Assembly (NCBI RefSeq): GCF_012102705.1
Contig: NZ_JAAVTA010000001.1
Location: 310,001-374,000 of the forward strand
DNA length: 64,000 nucleotides
Direction of reading: 5' to 3'
DNA from: Haematospirillum sp. H1815
GTDB lineage: Bacteria > Pseudomonadota > Alphaproteobacteria > Rhodospirillales > Rhodospirillaceae
The notes beneath the pieces were generated by a model. That model was given only the letters and a program-made list of their open reading frames with translations. It was not told the origin of the DNA and ran no database searches. This document shows, in pieces, positions 46,700-55,383 of the stretch. The translations under genes and the position numbers were made by a program. Within the stretch, counting starts at the first letter, position 1, and every line of letters begins with the position of its first letter.

Positions 46700-46891
46700 T
46701 TAGTGACAGCACAACCAGTAGAAGCGGCCATATGGCGGCTCCATGGATCGGGCACGCAGGAAAGCAGCCTCCAAGCGACGCTGCTGGCGGACAGTGCGAC
46801 GCCTGACCAAATCGAAGGGCACTGTAAACACAAGGGCAAAAATCAGAAACTCAATCACGCGACCCCACTGCAACAAAGCGCTACCAGACAC
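46700..46891 (-). CDS. Possible small membrane protein
   Basis: Low-confidence 63-residue frame starting at GTG, with one hydrophobic segment (VIEFLIFALVFTVPFDLV) followed by a very basic stretch (RRRTVRQQRR), a charge pattern suited to a small inner-membrane protein. It is the only plausible gene in the 445-base gap between the ABC ATPase and tRNA-Pro. No strong ribosome site is visible; a GTG 11 codons in has GGGG close to it. The rest of the gap holds nothing I recognise. Confidence 0.3.
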   Translation of the reverse strand: MSGSALLQWGRVIEFLIFALVFTVPFDLVRRRTVRQQRRLEAAFLRARSMEPPYGRFYWLCCH

Positions 46892-47062
46892 ATCCGAAAC
46901 AATGACGTTAACGGATCGTATTCATTATAGGACCGCAATGGAGCAAAGAAAAGACGGAATTACGTGAAAGGCTACACGCTTTGTAGAGTGCCTCAGCACG
47001 CGTATTTTATTTTCCTGAGATTTGGCGCGCGATGATTCTGCGCTCTCTTATTTTTGGCTTCA

Positions 47063-47139
<77 letters not shown>

Positions 47140-47155
47140 AAACCAAATACCCATA

Positions 47156-47182
47156 CAGAAACCGCCTCTGTGTGGGAGGCGG
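47156..47182 (-). terminator. Intrinsic terminator upstream of tRNA-Pro
   Basis: On the minus strand a 7-bp stem CCGCCTC/GAGGCGG (47182-47176 with 47168-47162) with a 7-base loop is followed by TTTCTGT. It lies 74 bases past the stop of the periplasmic unknown gene and before the tRNA-Pro 5' end. Confidence 0.5.
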
Positions 47183-47255
47183 AATATATCGGCCCTTTAC
47201 CGTAAACGCAATCACAGAATGATGCGCGCAGTCATTTTTTCAGATCATTCCGCAT

Positions 47256-47720
47256 TTAACGAACTGGCTTAGGTGATGATGCTCCACGATGCAGCTGTTC
47301 ATTATACCGACATGCTTCACGAAGAGCCTCCTTGCCACCATAACTCAACGGGTTTCCATTCAGAAGAATGGTTTGATTCTTTATAGTTATCGTTCCGATA
47401 TAACCTTTTGACTCAGCAAGCGGAGTGAGCGAAAAATGACGCACAAGGCTTGCTTCCAGCTCGATAGCAATATGCTTCCCCGTCAGACTAGGATTCAGGG
47501 CTTGCGCTTCATTGCCATCGGCCGGAATAACGGGTTGCCCATGCACATCAACGCCTGCGATATAATCGGCACTGCCCCCAGAAGACAAATCAGCCTGTAA
47601 ACGACAAGCTGCGGGGTCAACATCCAGTGTCCAGAATCGACGCACTTCCTCTGCCGACACGGATAAAGGCAGGCATGCGAACACAAGCAAGCAACCGCCA
47701 TATAAAACCGCACGCCACAT
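47256..47720 (-). CDS. Periplasmic protein of unknown function
   Basis: I do not recognise a named family. From ATG 47720 (AGGA about ten bases upstream) the product is 154 residues with a clear signal peptide ([18 protein letters not shown], cleavage before EEVRRFW). The mature part has [13 protein letters not shown], a segment [13 protein letters not shown], and ends with EALREACRY and a basic tail; two cysteines could form a disulfide. The frame stays open another 79 codons upstream, but that stretch lacks a signal peptide at its start and looks non-coding. It sits between mfd and tRNA-Pro, all on the minus strand. Confidence 0.65.
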   Translation of the reverse strand: MWRAVLYGGCLLVFACLPLSVSAEEVRRFWTLDVDPAACRLQADLSSGGSADYIAGVDVHGQPVIPADGNEAQALNPSLTGKHIAIELEASLVRHFSLTPLAESKGYIGTITIKNQTILLNGNPLSYGGKEALREACRYNEQLHRGASSPKPVR

Positions 47721-48026
47721 TACACCCGATCCTTTCACCATCTTATGGCTATGCAAACTAGCTAAAATAGTAGCAGGAAAGGCTGTTTTTATCCCGGAAA
47801 AATGCATACTTTTCTTTATAGCCATGCGTTTTGCACGTGACAACTCTGCCGCAAGCGCATATCTTTCTGCGTGCAAGGGACGTCCTGTTTCGCGGGGCAG
47901 CCCAAGTTTAGGGAGAAACACCGGAAAATTCCGGGGTGCTCGTTGCGCAAGTAGCATGTTTGCGGCGGGTATAGCAAAATAAAGACCAAGGCAAAAAATG
48001 TGTGCCTTGGTCTGTTTTGTTTTGGC
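47721..48026. other. Intergenic region between mfd and the periplasmic unknown gene
   Basis: 306 bases holding the mfd terminator (47971-48013) and presumably the promoter of the periplasmic unknown gene. The minus-strand frame through it is open but shows no protein-like features. Nothing else is recognised. Confidence 0.4.
47971..48013 (-). terminator. Intrinsic terminator after mfd
   Basis: Perfect 11-bp stem AGACCAAGGCA (48013-48003) with TGCCTTGGTCT (47993-47983), followed on the minus strand by TTTATTTTGC. It begins 13 bases past the mfd stop. T-rich sequence on the other side means it could also work in the plus direction. Confidence 0.8.
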
Positions 48027-51000
48027 CTATAAGCAGGCCGTAGCTTCTTCGGCAACCTTAGCCAAGTTTTCCATGAGCTGATAAAGACCGGCCATGCGAT
48101 CCTCTGGCATCGGCCAGTGGCGCATGTAAACAATTTTGTGATCAGGCCTGACCTTGACCAAGGCAATGTTCTGGCTGATGAAGCGCACCAAACCCTCAGG
48201 GTTGGGGAACGTGTTGCCACGTAGGGCTAGCACAGCGCCCTTTGGACCTGCATCAACTTTCTCAATATGAGCACGCAGGCAAAGTTGTCGGATGCCAACG
48301 ACAGACAGGAGATTACGTGCTTCAGGTGGCAGGGGACCGAAGCGGTCCACCAGCTCTGACATCAGATTTTCAATCTCGTCCGGTGTCTGCAATTCAGCAA
48401 TACGACGATACAACCCAAGGCGCACTGACAAATCCTTGACATACTCCTCTGGAAGCAGGACGGGGATCCCAAGACTAATTTGCGGAGACCACCCGGTATC
48501 GCGACTTTCTTCTCCAGAGCTTCCTCCCCCTTTTCTGGCCGCTGCCACGGCGTCTTGCAAAAGGGTCTGGTAGAGTTCGATCCCGACTTCCTTGATATGT
48601 CCTGATTGCTCGTCACCCAGCAGGTTACCGGCACCCCGGATATCCATGTCATGTGAGGCTAGGGAGAAACCAGCACCCAAGGTATCCAAGGTCTGCATGA
48701 CGGTCAGCCTCTTCTCGGCTGCTGGTGCCAGAATGCGCCCGGGGGGCAGGGTCAGATAAGCATAACCTCGCTGCTTTCCACGCCCCACGCGACCACGCAG
48801 CTGATACAGCTGTGAAAGCCCGAACATATCAGCCCGATGAATAATAATGGTATTGACCCGGGGCATATCGAGGCCGCTCTCGATAATGTTGGTGGCAACA
48901 AGGATGTCATAGTCGCCGTCTGCAAAAGACTTCATGACCTCTTCCAGACGACTGGCGGGCATCTGCCCATGGGCAACAATAGTTCGTACTTCGGGAACAA
49001 GAACCTTTAATTGCTCAACAGCCCTGTCAATATCAGCCAAGCGGGGACAGACAAAGAAGCTCTGCCCTCCCCTATAGCGTTCACGCAAGATTGCCTCGCG
49101 GATCACGACGCCATCAAACGGCATGACAAAAGTACGGACTGTCAGTCGATCGACCGGTGGCGTGGCAATCAGCGACAGCTCACGGACGCCGGTCAGCGCC
49201 AGCTGTAATGTGCGGGGAATAGGGGTTGCAGACAAAGTCAAAACGTGCACATCCGCCTTGAGTTGCTTGAGCTGCTCCTTGTGGGCAACGCCAAAATGCT
49301 GCTCCTCATCGACGATAAGGAGGCCCAGGCGCTGGAACTTGACAGACTTGGAAACAACAGCATGCGTGCCGATTACGATATCAAGAGTGCCCTTCTCCAG
49401 CTCTTCCCGTACACGGGCTGCATCCTTTGCTGAAACAAGACGCGATAGCTGGGCAATGCGCACGGGCATGTCACGGAAACGCTCTATAAAATTCTGGTAA
49501 TGCTGGCGTGCCAGAAGTGTTGTTGGCACAACAACAGCAACCTGCGTACCGCTCATGGCCGCAACAAACGCTGCCCGAAGCGCAACCTCGGTTTTGCCAA
49601 ACCCAACATCACCACACACCAGACGATCCATCGGCCGTCCCTTGGCCATATCATCCAGAGTATCGGCTATGGCCTTCAGCTGATCGTCCGTTTCTGCGTA
49701 TGGGAACCGGGCACAGAATTCGTCAAAAAGACCATCCGGCACCGTCAGAACATCCGCGTCGCGCAGCTGACGCTGGGCTGCAACCTGTATCAGCTGGTCC
49801 GCCATGTCACGGATACGCTGTTTCAGCTGCGCCTTGCGGGACTGCCAAGCCGGACTTCCAAGCCGATCAAGGGAAACACCTCCCTGCTCTGATCCGTAGC
49901 GGGTTAGTACATCAATATTCTCAACCGGTACAAAAAGCTTGTCACCACCATCATAAACCAAGCAAAGGCAATCGTGGGCAGCACCGCCAATATCCAGATT
50001 CTCAAGCCCTACGTAACGTCCAATGCCGTGCTCGGCATGGACAACCAGATCCCCTTCCGCCAGGGCCGAGGCATCCCGTATAAAGGCATCGGCTTTCCCC
50101 TGTCGCTTGCGGGTCGAAGGACGCGCCAGACGATCACCCAGAATATCCTGCTCGGCTACCAAGACAAAACCGGGGCCAGAAAAACCGTGATCAAGCCCCA
50201 AAACAACAACCTGAACAGAGGAAGCAGCCTGTTTACAAGTTGTCGCCCAGTCATCAGGACATGAAAGATTCTGGACACCGTGATCGCGTAAAACACCTGA
50301 CAGACGGTCTCGTGATCCATGGGACAGGGCAGCTATAACAACGCGATTCCCTTTCCCTTGCTCCAAGCCAATATGTGCCCGTACAGCGTCATAGACATTT
50401 TCACCATGGCGGGCACGAACATCGGCAAAATCACGCCCTGGCCGGCCGCCAGCATCCACACAGTCACTCCCGACGTCTGGTGCGGCAAAGGGTGAAAACA
50501 GCAACGACGGCACTGTTTTCAGCAATCGCGGAAACTCATCTGGTTCCATGAACAGCCATTCTGGCCGTATCGGGTGATAAACTGTTCCATTGCCATTATC
50601 TGACAGGTTGTTCAGACTGATGCGTGCGTCAAAATATTCCCGGATCAGCGCAATCCTTGCTTCCCACGCCTGCTCAAACTGGTGATCACAGGTCACAAGA
50701 GCTTGGGGGAGATAGGCAAAAAGAGTATCCAGCCCATCGTGGAACAGAGGCATCCAATGCTCTATTCCCTGCATGGTTCTGCCGGCTGAAACAGCCTCGT
50801 ACAACAGGTCATCCTTGCCTGGCGCTCCGAACAATTCCCGGTACCGGGTCCGGAATCGGGCAATGCTATCTTCAGTCAGGATGACTTCGGACATGGGCTT
50901 GAGGAGAACCTCATCCAGATTACCCGTGCTGCGCTGCGTCAGGGGATCAAAGGTCCTGATGGTATCTACATCGTCCCCGAACAGATCAAGACGCAGTGGT

Positions 51001-51557
51001 TCCCCTGTACCGGGGGGGTAAAGATCAATAATGCCGCCTCGTACAGCATATTCCCCGGGTTCCATGACCTGTCCGGAGCGGGTGTAACCATTGCGCACCA
51101 GATACCCCATCAGGGCATCGACATTCAGCCGTTTCCCGGTCAGGATACGGAAGACTGCGCCATTAAAAACACGCTTGCCCGGCACCCGCTGGGTGACGGC
51201 AGCAACGGTTGTAATAACCAGACGCGGTTTGCCCGGATGTGGCCCGGCCAGGCGGGTCAAGGTGTCCGTACGTTGTGCAGCAAGGTCTGCGCTGGGTGAA
51301 ACGCGGTCATATGGCACGCAATCCCAAGCCGGGAAGACCAGAACATCAAGATCGGGGGCGAAAAAACGAACCTCGGCGGCAAGGGTTGCCAACCTCACAT
51401 CATCGCGGCAAATGTGCAGGACATCGCTGTATGCGTTGCCGCGTGCAAGGTTTGACAGAAAAAGGGCATCGTATCCCTCGGGCAGACCGTGGACTGTTGA
51501 CTGATGACCGGTACCAAGGGTTTCTATCCGTTGAAGGGCAAAGGAGAAATCAGTCAC
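48027..51557 (-). CDS. mfd: Transcription-repair coupling factor Mfd
   Basis: DNA translocase that removes RNA polymerase stalled at lesions and recruits UvrA. The 1176-residue protein has the UvrB-like N-terminal module, the RNA-polymerase interaction domain (EGDLVVHAEHGIGRYVGLENL), the RecG-like helicase motor with Walker A GDVGFGKTEVA, DEEQ box LLIVDEEQHFGV and TLSATPIPRTL, QLRGRVGRG in motif VI, and the C-terminal TRCF domain. Length is standard. It is coupled to sdhE (three-base gap) and divergent from recG, itself a relative of the same motor family. Confidence 0.98.
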   Translation of the reverse strand: MTDFSFALQRIETLGTGHQSTVHGLPEGYDALFLSNLARGNAYSDVLHICRDDVRLATLAAEVRFFAPDLDVLVFPAWDCVPYDRVSPSADLAAQRTDTLTRLAGPHPGKPRLVITTVAAVTQRVPGKRVFNGAVFRILTGKRLNVDALMGYLVRNGYTRSGQVMEPGEYAVRGGIIDLYPPGTGEPLRLDLFGDDVDTIRTFDPLTQRSTGNLDEVLLKPMSEVILTEDSIARFRTRYRELFGAPGKDDLLYEAVSAGRTMQGIEHWMPLFHDGLDTLFAYLPQALVTCDHQFEQAWEARIALIREYFDARISLNNLSDNGNGTVYHPIRPEWLFMEPDEFPRLLKTVPSLLFSPFAAPDVGSDCVDAGGRPGRDFADVRARHGENVYDAVRAHIGLEQGKGNRVVIAALSHGSRDRLSGVLRDHGVQNLSCPDDWATTCKQAASSVQVVVLGLDHGFSGPGFVLVAEQDILGDRLARPSTRKRQGKADAFIRDASALAEGDLVVHAEHGIGRYVGLENLDIGGAAHDCLCLVYDGGDKLFVPVENIDVLTRYGSEQGGVSLDRLGSPAWQSRKAQLKQRIRDMADQLIQVAAQRQLRDADVLTVPDGLFDEFCARFPYAETDDQLKAIADTLDDMAKGRPMDRLVCGDVGFGKTEVALRAAFVAAMSGTQVAVVVPTTLLARQHYQNFIERFRDMPVRIAQLSRLVSAKDAARVREELEKGTLDIVIGTHAVVSKSVKFQRLGLLIVDEEQHFGVAHKEQLKQLKADVHVLTLSATPIPRTLQLALTGVRELSLIATPPVDRLTVRTFVMPFDGVVIREAILRERYRGGQSFFVCPRLADIDRAVEQLKVLVPEVRTIVAHGQMPASRLEEVMKSFADGDYDILVATNIIESGLDMPRVNTIIIHRADMFGLSQLYQLRGRVGRGKQRGYAYLTLPPGRILAPAAEKRLTVMQTLDTLGAGFSLASHDMDIRGAGNLLGDEQSGHIKEVGIELYQTLLQDAVAAARKGGGSSGEESRDTGWSPQISLGIPVLLPEEYVKDLSVRLGLYRRIAELQTPDEIENLMSELVDRFGPLPPEARNLLSVVGIRQLCLRAHIEKVDAGPKGAVLALRGNTFPNPEGLVRFISQNIALVKVRPDHKIVYMRHWPMPEDRMAGLYQLMENLAKVAEEATACL

Positions 51558-51560
51558 TGT

Positions 51561-51821
51561 CTACACGAATCCGTCATAGGGTTTGAAGGCAGCCAGCATA
51601 TGGAAAACATCATGATCATGCTGTTCAGGGACCGGCTTGCGACCGATCACCCAGTCCATGATGTCCATATCCAGCTCATCCAACAGGCTTTCAAGCCGAT
51701 CGAGCTGGGGCACATCCAGCTCACTGATGCGGGCCGCAACAAAGCCGCCAATCATCAGATCAGCCTCTTTCATGCCTCGGTGGGAAGCCCTGTAAAGGAT
51801 TTTCCTGCGACGCTCATCCAT
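51561..51821 (-). CDS. sdhE: FAD assembly factor SdhE
   Basis: Small protein that promotes covalent flavinylation of the succinate dehydrogenase flavoprotein. The 86-residue product has the RGxxE motif at residues 15-19 (SHRGMKEADLMIGGF) and the C-terminal acidic helices with LLDELDMDIMDWVIG. ATG 51821 is preceded by GGAAGG about ten bases away; the frame is open further upstream but without protein-like features. The arrangement recG divergent from sdhE-mfd is widespread in alphaproteobacteria. Confidence 0.95.
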   Translation of the reverse strand: MDERRRKILYRASHRGMKEADLMIGGFVAARISELDVPQLDRLESLLDELDMDIMDWVIGRKPVPEQHDHDVFHMLAAFKPYDGFV

Positions 51822-51954
51822 GATAGGTGCACCTTCCCCGCGTTTTATGAGAAAAGAACAGGGGCTCTGGTATAGATCCTTTCCCCTGTTGCGCAAAGAC
51901 ATTCTGCGGACAGAACAAGAACATTTTCTGCTACACGGAGAATAACGGTCCCCT

Positions 51955-54045
51955 ATGCGCCCGTCGATCCTCAATCCCCTGTTCTGCCCATTGGATTCCC
52001 TGCCCGGCCTGGGAAAGCGGCTGGCCCCGCTTTATGATCGGCTAACTGGCGGTGGCGGGCATCTTGTTGACGCCCTGTGGCATTTCCCGACCGGTATCAT
52101 TGACCGCCGGGCATCACCAACGATCATGCAGGCAACCAACGGCAGTATTGCGACTCTTGACATCATTGTTGAGAATCACATTCCACCGGCAAGGGGAAGC
52201 CGTGCCCCCTGGCGCATACGCTGTCGGGACCAGAGTGGTTATATATCCATCACCTGGTTTCATCCTCGCAAGGAATGGCTGGAGAAATCCTTCCCCGTCG
52301 GGCAGCGCGTTGTCGTATCGGGGAAAGTGGATGTATTTCATGATGAGCGCCAGATGGCCCACCCGGATCATGTGGTGCCTCCGTCACAGGCAGACCGCAT
52401 CCGCATTGTAGAGCCGGTGTATCCCCTCTCTGCCGGAATTGTGAACAAGACAGCCACCAAAGCTGCCCGAACCGCTCTGGAGCGTACCCCCGAACTGCCG
52501 GAGTGGATCAATCCTCACTTGCTCAGCCAGAAGGGATGGCCGCGCTGGAAGGATGCGCTGGGCACTGTCCATCACCCACTAACAGAGGACGACCTGTCGG
52601 CCATCGGACCGGCGCGACAGAGGCTTGCTTATGATGAGCTTCTGGCAAACCAGCTGGCTCTGTTGCTTGTACGCCGCGCCAATCGCAAGCGGACCGGGCG
52701 TATCCTGCATGGAAACGGAAGCTTGCGCCGGGCTGTTGCTGCTGCCCTGCCCTTTTCACTGACCCAGGCCCAGCAATGCGCTTTGGATGAAATATATGCC
52801 GACATGCAGGCACCCGATCGTATGTTGAGATTGCTTCAAGGCGATGTCGGAAGCGGAAAGACGGTTGTCGGCCTTATGGCGATGCTGAATGCCGTGGAGT
52901 GTGGCACTCAGGCTGCCCTGATGGCCCCGACCGAAATTCTGGCGCGCCAGCATCTTGAGACCCTGGCTCCCTTGGCCAAGGCCTGTGGCATACGGGTTGC
53001 CCTCCTGACCGGGCGCGACAAGGGAAAACCGCGTGAAGCTCTGCTGCAGGATCTCAAGGATGGTGCCATTGATATCATCATTGGCACCCACGCCTTGTTC
53101 CAGGATGATGTTGTGTTCCGCGATCTTGGTCTTGCCGTGATTGATGAACAGCATCGCTTTGGCGTGCAACAGCGCCTGATGTTGACAGAAAAAGGAAAAG
53201 CCGCTGATGTGCTTGTGATGACGGCCACTCCTATTCCACGTACATTAACCCTGACCCTTTACGGCGACATGGATGTCTCCCGACTGGAAGGGAAACCACC
53301 GGGGCGGAAGCCCGTCGACACACGTATTATAGGACGAAACCGTCTGGATGAGGTGATTGCCGGACTTGAGCGTGTGCTGAATACGGGCGCCAAGGCTTAT
53401 TGGGTGTGTCCGCTGGTGGAAGAATCCGAAACCTCGGATCTGTCTGCAGCAGAAGAACGCTATGCACAGCTGCAAGAGCATTTCGGGCACAGGGTTGCTT
53501 TAGTGCATGGGCGCATGAAGGGCCCGGACAAGGATGCTGTCATGGAGGGATTTGCCTCTGATCGCCACGATATTCTGGTTGCAACCACGGTGATCGAGGT
53601 CGGTGTCAATGTTCCCACCGCCACACTGATGATTATCGAGCAAGCAGAACGCTTTGGTCTGGCACAGTTGCATCAGCTCCGGGGACGGATCGGGCGGGGG
53701 GACAGGGCATCGGTCTGCCTGTTGTTGTATGGCCATCCCTTGTCGGAAACAGCACGCCTACGCCTTGAAACCATGCGTTCCACCGAAGACGGATTTGTTA
53801 TTGCCGAAGAAGACCTCCGCTTGCGGGGCGGTGGAGAAATCCTGGGTCTTCGCCAAAGCGGGATGCCTGAATTTCGTACCGCGGACCTTGCTGTACACGG
53901 TGAGCTTCTGGCCACAGCGCGTGACGAGGCCCGTTATATCATGGAAATGGACCCAGAGCTGGCAACGCCACGTGGTGAAGCCCTGCGTATCTTGTTGTAT
54001 CTTTTTGAAAGAGATGCCGCCGTAAGGACATTGCAGTCTGGATAA
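51955..54045 (+). CDS. recG: ATP-dependent DNA helicase RecG
   Basis: Branch-migrating helicase that remodels stalled forks and recombination intermediates. The 696-residue protein has the N-terminal wedge/OB domain (RIRCRDQSGYISITWFHPR), Walker A LQGDVGSGKTVVGL, DEQH box LAVIDEQHRFGVQQR, motif III MTATPIPRTL, motif V DILVATTVIEVGVNVP and motif VI QLHQLRGRIGRG. Length is normal. Starts at ATG 51955, divergent from sdhE with 133 bases between, and is followed 27 bases later by a ferredoxin-like gene. Confidence 0.97.
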   Translation: MRPSILNPLFCPLDSLPGLGKRLAPLYDRLTGGGGHLVDALWHFPTGIIDRRASPTIMQATNGSIATLDIIVENHIPPARGSRAPWRIRCRDQSGYISITWFHPRKEWLEKSFPVGQRVVVSGKVDVFHDERQMAHPDHVVPPSQADRIRIVEPVYPLSAGIVNKTATKAARTALERTPELPEWINPHLLSQKGWPRWKDALGTVHHPLTEDDLSAIGPARQRLAYDELLANQLALLLVRRANRKRTGRILHGNGSLRRAVAAALPFSLTQAQQCALDEIYADMQAPDRMLRLLQGDVGSGKTVVGLMAMLNAVECGTQAALMAPTEILARQHLETLAPLAKACGIRVALLTGRDKGKPREALLQDLKDGAIDIIIGTHALFQDDVVFRDLGLAVIDEQHRFGVQQRLMLTEKGKAADVLVMTATPIPRTLTLTLYGDMDVSRLEGKPPGRKPVDTRIIGRNRLDEVIAGLERVLNTGAKAYWVCPLVEESETSDLSAAEERYAQLQEHFGHRVALVHGRMKGPDKDAVMEGFASDRHDILVATTVIEVGVNVPTATLMIIEQAERFGLAQLHQLRGRIGRGDRASVCLLLYGHPLSETARLRLETMRSTEDGFVIAEEDLRLRGGGEILGLRQSGMPEFRTADLAVHGELLATARDEARYIMEMDPELATPRGEALRILLYLFERDAAVRTLQSG

Positions 54046-54072
54046 CTGTAGCAGGAGGGAGAGATCGTCACC

Positions 54073-54375
54073 ATGAATGATGATGATCCAACCACAATAG
54101 AAGTCCTCGTATGCCTGAACCGCCGTTACGGAGAGATGCAGAAAAGCTGTTCAGCCAGTGGTGCGGAGCTTGTCCTCTCTGCCCTGAAAGATGCCATTGA
54201 GAATGACCCTCTTCTTGCTGATCGCGTAGAGGTAAGCGGTGCACCCTGTATGGGGCGCTGTGTCTACGGACCCAATGTTCGCATTGTCGGCCATAATATG
54301 TGGAGCGAAGTTTCTCCCGGTGATCTGGGAGAAATTATGGCCGCGTTGCGGACTCTTGGCGGGCATCAGTCGTAA
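54073..54375 (+). CDS. Thioredoxin-like [2Fe-2S] ferredoxin-type protein
   Basis: 100-residue protein with a cysteine pattern of thioredoxin-fold [2Fe-2S] proteins: Cys14 (VLVCLNRRYG), Cys26 (KSCSASGAELV), Cys59 and Cys63 (APCMGRCVYGPNVRI). This matches small NuoE-like or nitrogen-fixation-associated ferredoxins; the partner is unknown. GGAGGGAGAG lies shortly before the ATG. It follows recG closely and overlaps the convergent tag gene by ten bases. Confidence 0.82.
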   Translation: MNDDDPTTIEVLVCLNRRYGEMQKSCSASGAELVLSALKDAIENDPLLADRVEVSGAPCMGRCVYGPNVRIVGHNMWSEVSPGDLGEIMAALRTLGGHQS

Positions 54376-54926
54376 GAAAATCCATGTTCCATGGCTTTTC
54401 TCCATGGAGGGTTCGCAGCAAGAATGCGAGTATAAACGGGACATTGCGCGTGGTGTGCGCCGGGGAGCCAACCCGTTGACATCAGAAACTCCTTGACGAT
54501 TTCGGGCCCGGTAAAGCGGAATGTTCGCCGAAAGACCCGAACCCAGTCCTTATGAACCAAGGGGTGGTGAGCATCTATCCAGTTGGCAAGACTACCATAG
54601 TCGGCTTTTAAACGCATCAGAATGCGAGCATTCTCAAGTATAGCCTCTACTTTCCGTCTGTTGCGTATAATGCCGGGATTTTGAAGAAGCAATGGCACAG
54701 CTTCGTCATTCCAGCTGGCCAAGATGTGCGGATCAAAACCGGCAAATGCTTCCTTCAGGGATGTGCGACGCTTGAGGATCAACTCCCATGACAAGCCAGC
54801 CTGAAAGATCTCCAGAGACAGCCGCTCCAACAACGTTTGATCATCCCGCAAGGGGAAGCCATATTCGCTCTCGTGATAAGCGTGATGCACCGGATGCCCC
54901 GGAGCCAGATCGCAGTACCAGCTCAC
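54366..54926 (-). CDS. tag: DNA-3-methyladenine glycosylase I
   Basis: Excises 3-methyladenine from alkylated DNA. The protein has the family motifs HHAYHESEYGFPLRDDQ, LSLEIFQAGLSWELILKRR, the invariant GLSW, and the C-terminal zinc-ligand region PGAHHAQCPVY; the N-terminal Cys of the zinc snap is present (SWYCDL). A GTG at 54926 puts this Cys at position 5 (position 4 in E. coli Tag) and has AGGA close upstream, giving 186 residues; a TTG at 54962, overlapping mce, is the alternative. Last gene of the nuo-birA-coaX-rnj-mce run. Confidence 0.9.
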   Translation of the reverse strand: MSWYCDLAPGHPVHHAYHESEYGFPLRDDQTLLERLSLEIFQAGLSWELILKRRTSLKEAFAGFDPHILASWNDEAVPLLLQNPGIIRNRRKVEAILENARILMRLKADYGSLANWIDAHHPLVHKDWVRVFRRTFRFTGPEIVKEFLMSTGWLPGAHHAQCPVYTRILAANPPWRKAMEHGFSYD

Positions 54927-54948
54927 CGTGTCCTGTTCTCCGTCGGGA

Positions 54949-55353
54949 TCAGGCCTGTTCAAGCTCGATCAAGGTTCCGAACGCATCCTTGGGATGGAGA
55001 AATAAAACCGGCTTCCCGTGAGCGCCTGTTTTTGGTTCTCCACTTCCGAGAATACGCATCCCCTGTGCTTTCAGGTGCCTGCTTACCGCCAACAGATCCC
55101 GGACCTCATAACACATATGGTGCATGCCGCCTTCAGGATGGTCGGTCAGAAAGCTTCTGATTGGGCTGTCATCCCCCAAAGGGTGCAAAAGCTCAACCCT
55201 AGTATTGGGAAGTTCGACAAAAACAACGCTCACCCCGTGGTCAGGCAAATGAAGCGACGCAGTAACAGAGGCACCCATTGTATCCTGATAAAAGCGGGAG
55301 GCTTTTTCAAGATCCGGCACGACAAGAGCAATATGATTAAGGCGCCCGATCAT
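54949..55353 (-). CDS. mce: Methylmalonyl-CoA epimerase
   Basis: Interconverts (2R)- and (2S)-methylmalonyl-CoA in propionate metabolism. The 134-residue protein is a VOC-fold enzyme with paired beta-alpha-beta-beta-beta modules: HIALVVPDLEKASRFYQDTMG and GMHHMCYEVRDLLAVSRHLK; metal ligands His7, the second-module His and the terminal Glu in TLIELEQ are present. A strong GGAGGAGAG precedes the ATG. rnj-mce adjacency is common in alphaproteobacteria. Confidence 0.93.
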   Translation of the reverse strand: MIGRLNHIALVVPDLEKASRFYQDTMGASVTASLHLPDHGVSVVFVELPNTRVELLHPLGDDSPIRSFLTDHPEGGMHHMCYEVRDLLAVSRHLKAQGMRILGSGEPKTGAHGKPVLFLHPKDAFGTLIELEQA

Positions 55354-55383
55354 GCCGTCTCTCCTCCCCCCGCTACACAGACC

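Noticed and set aside
51918-51933. GAACAAGAAC in front of recG as an SOS box
   Set aside because: The two GAAC halves are 2 bases apart rather than 7, so it does not fit the alphaproteobacterial LexA operator.
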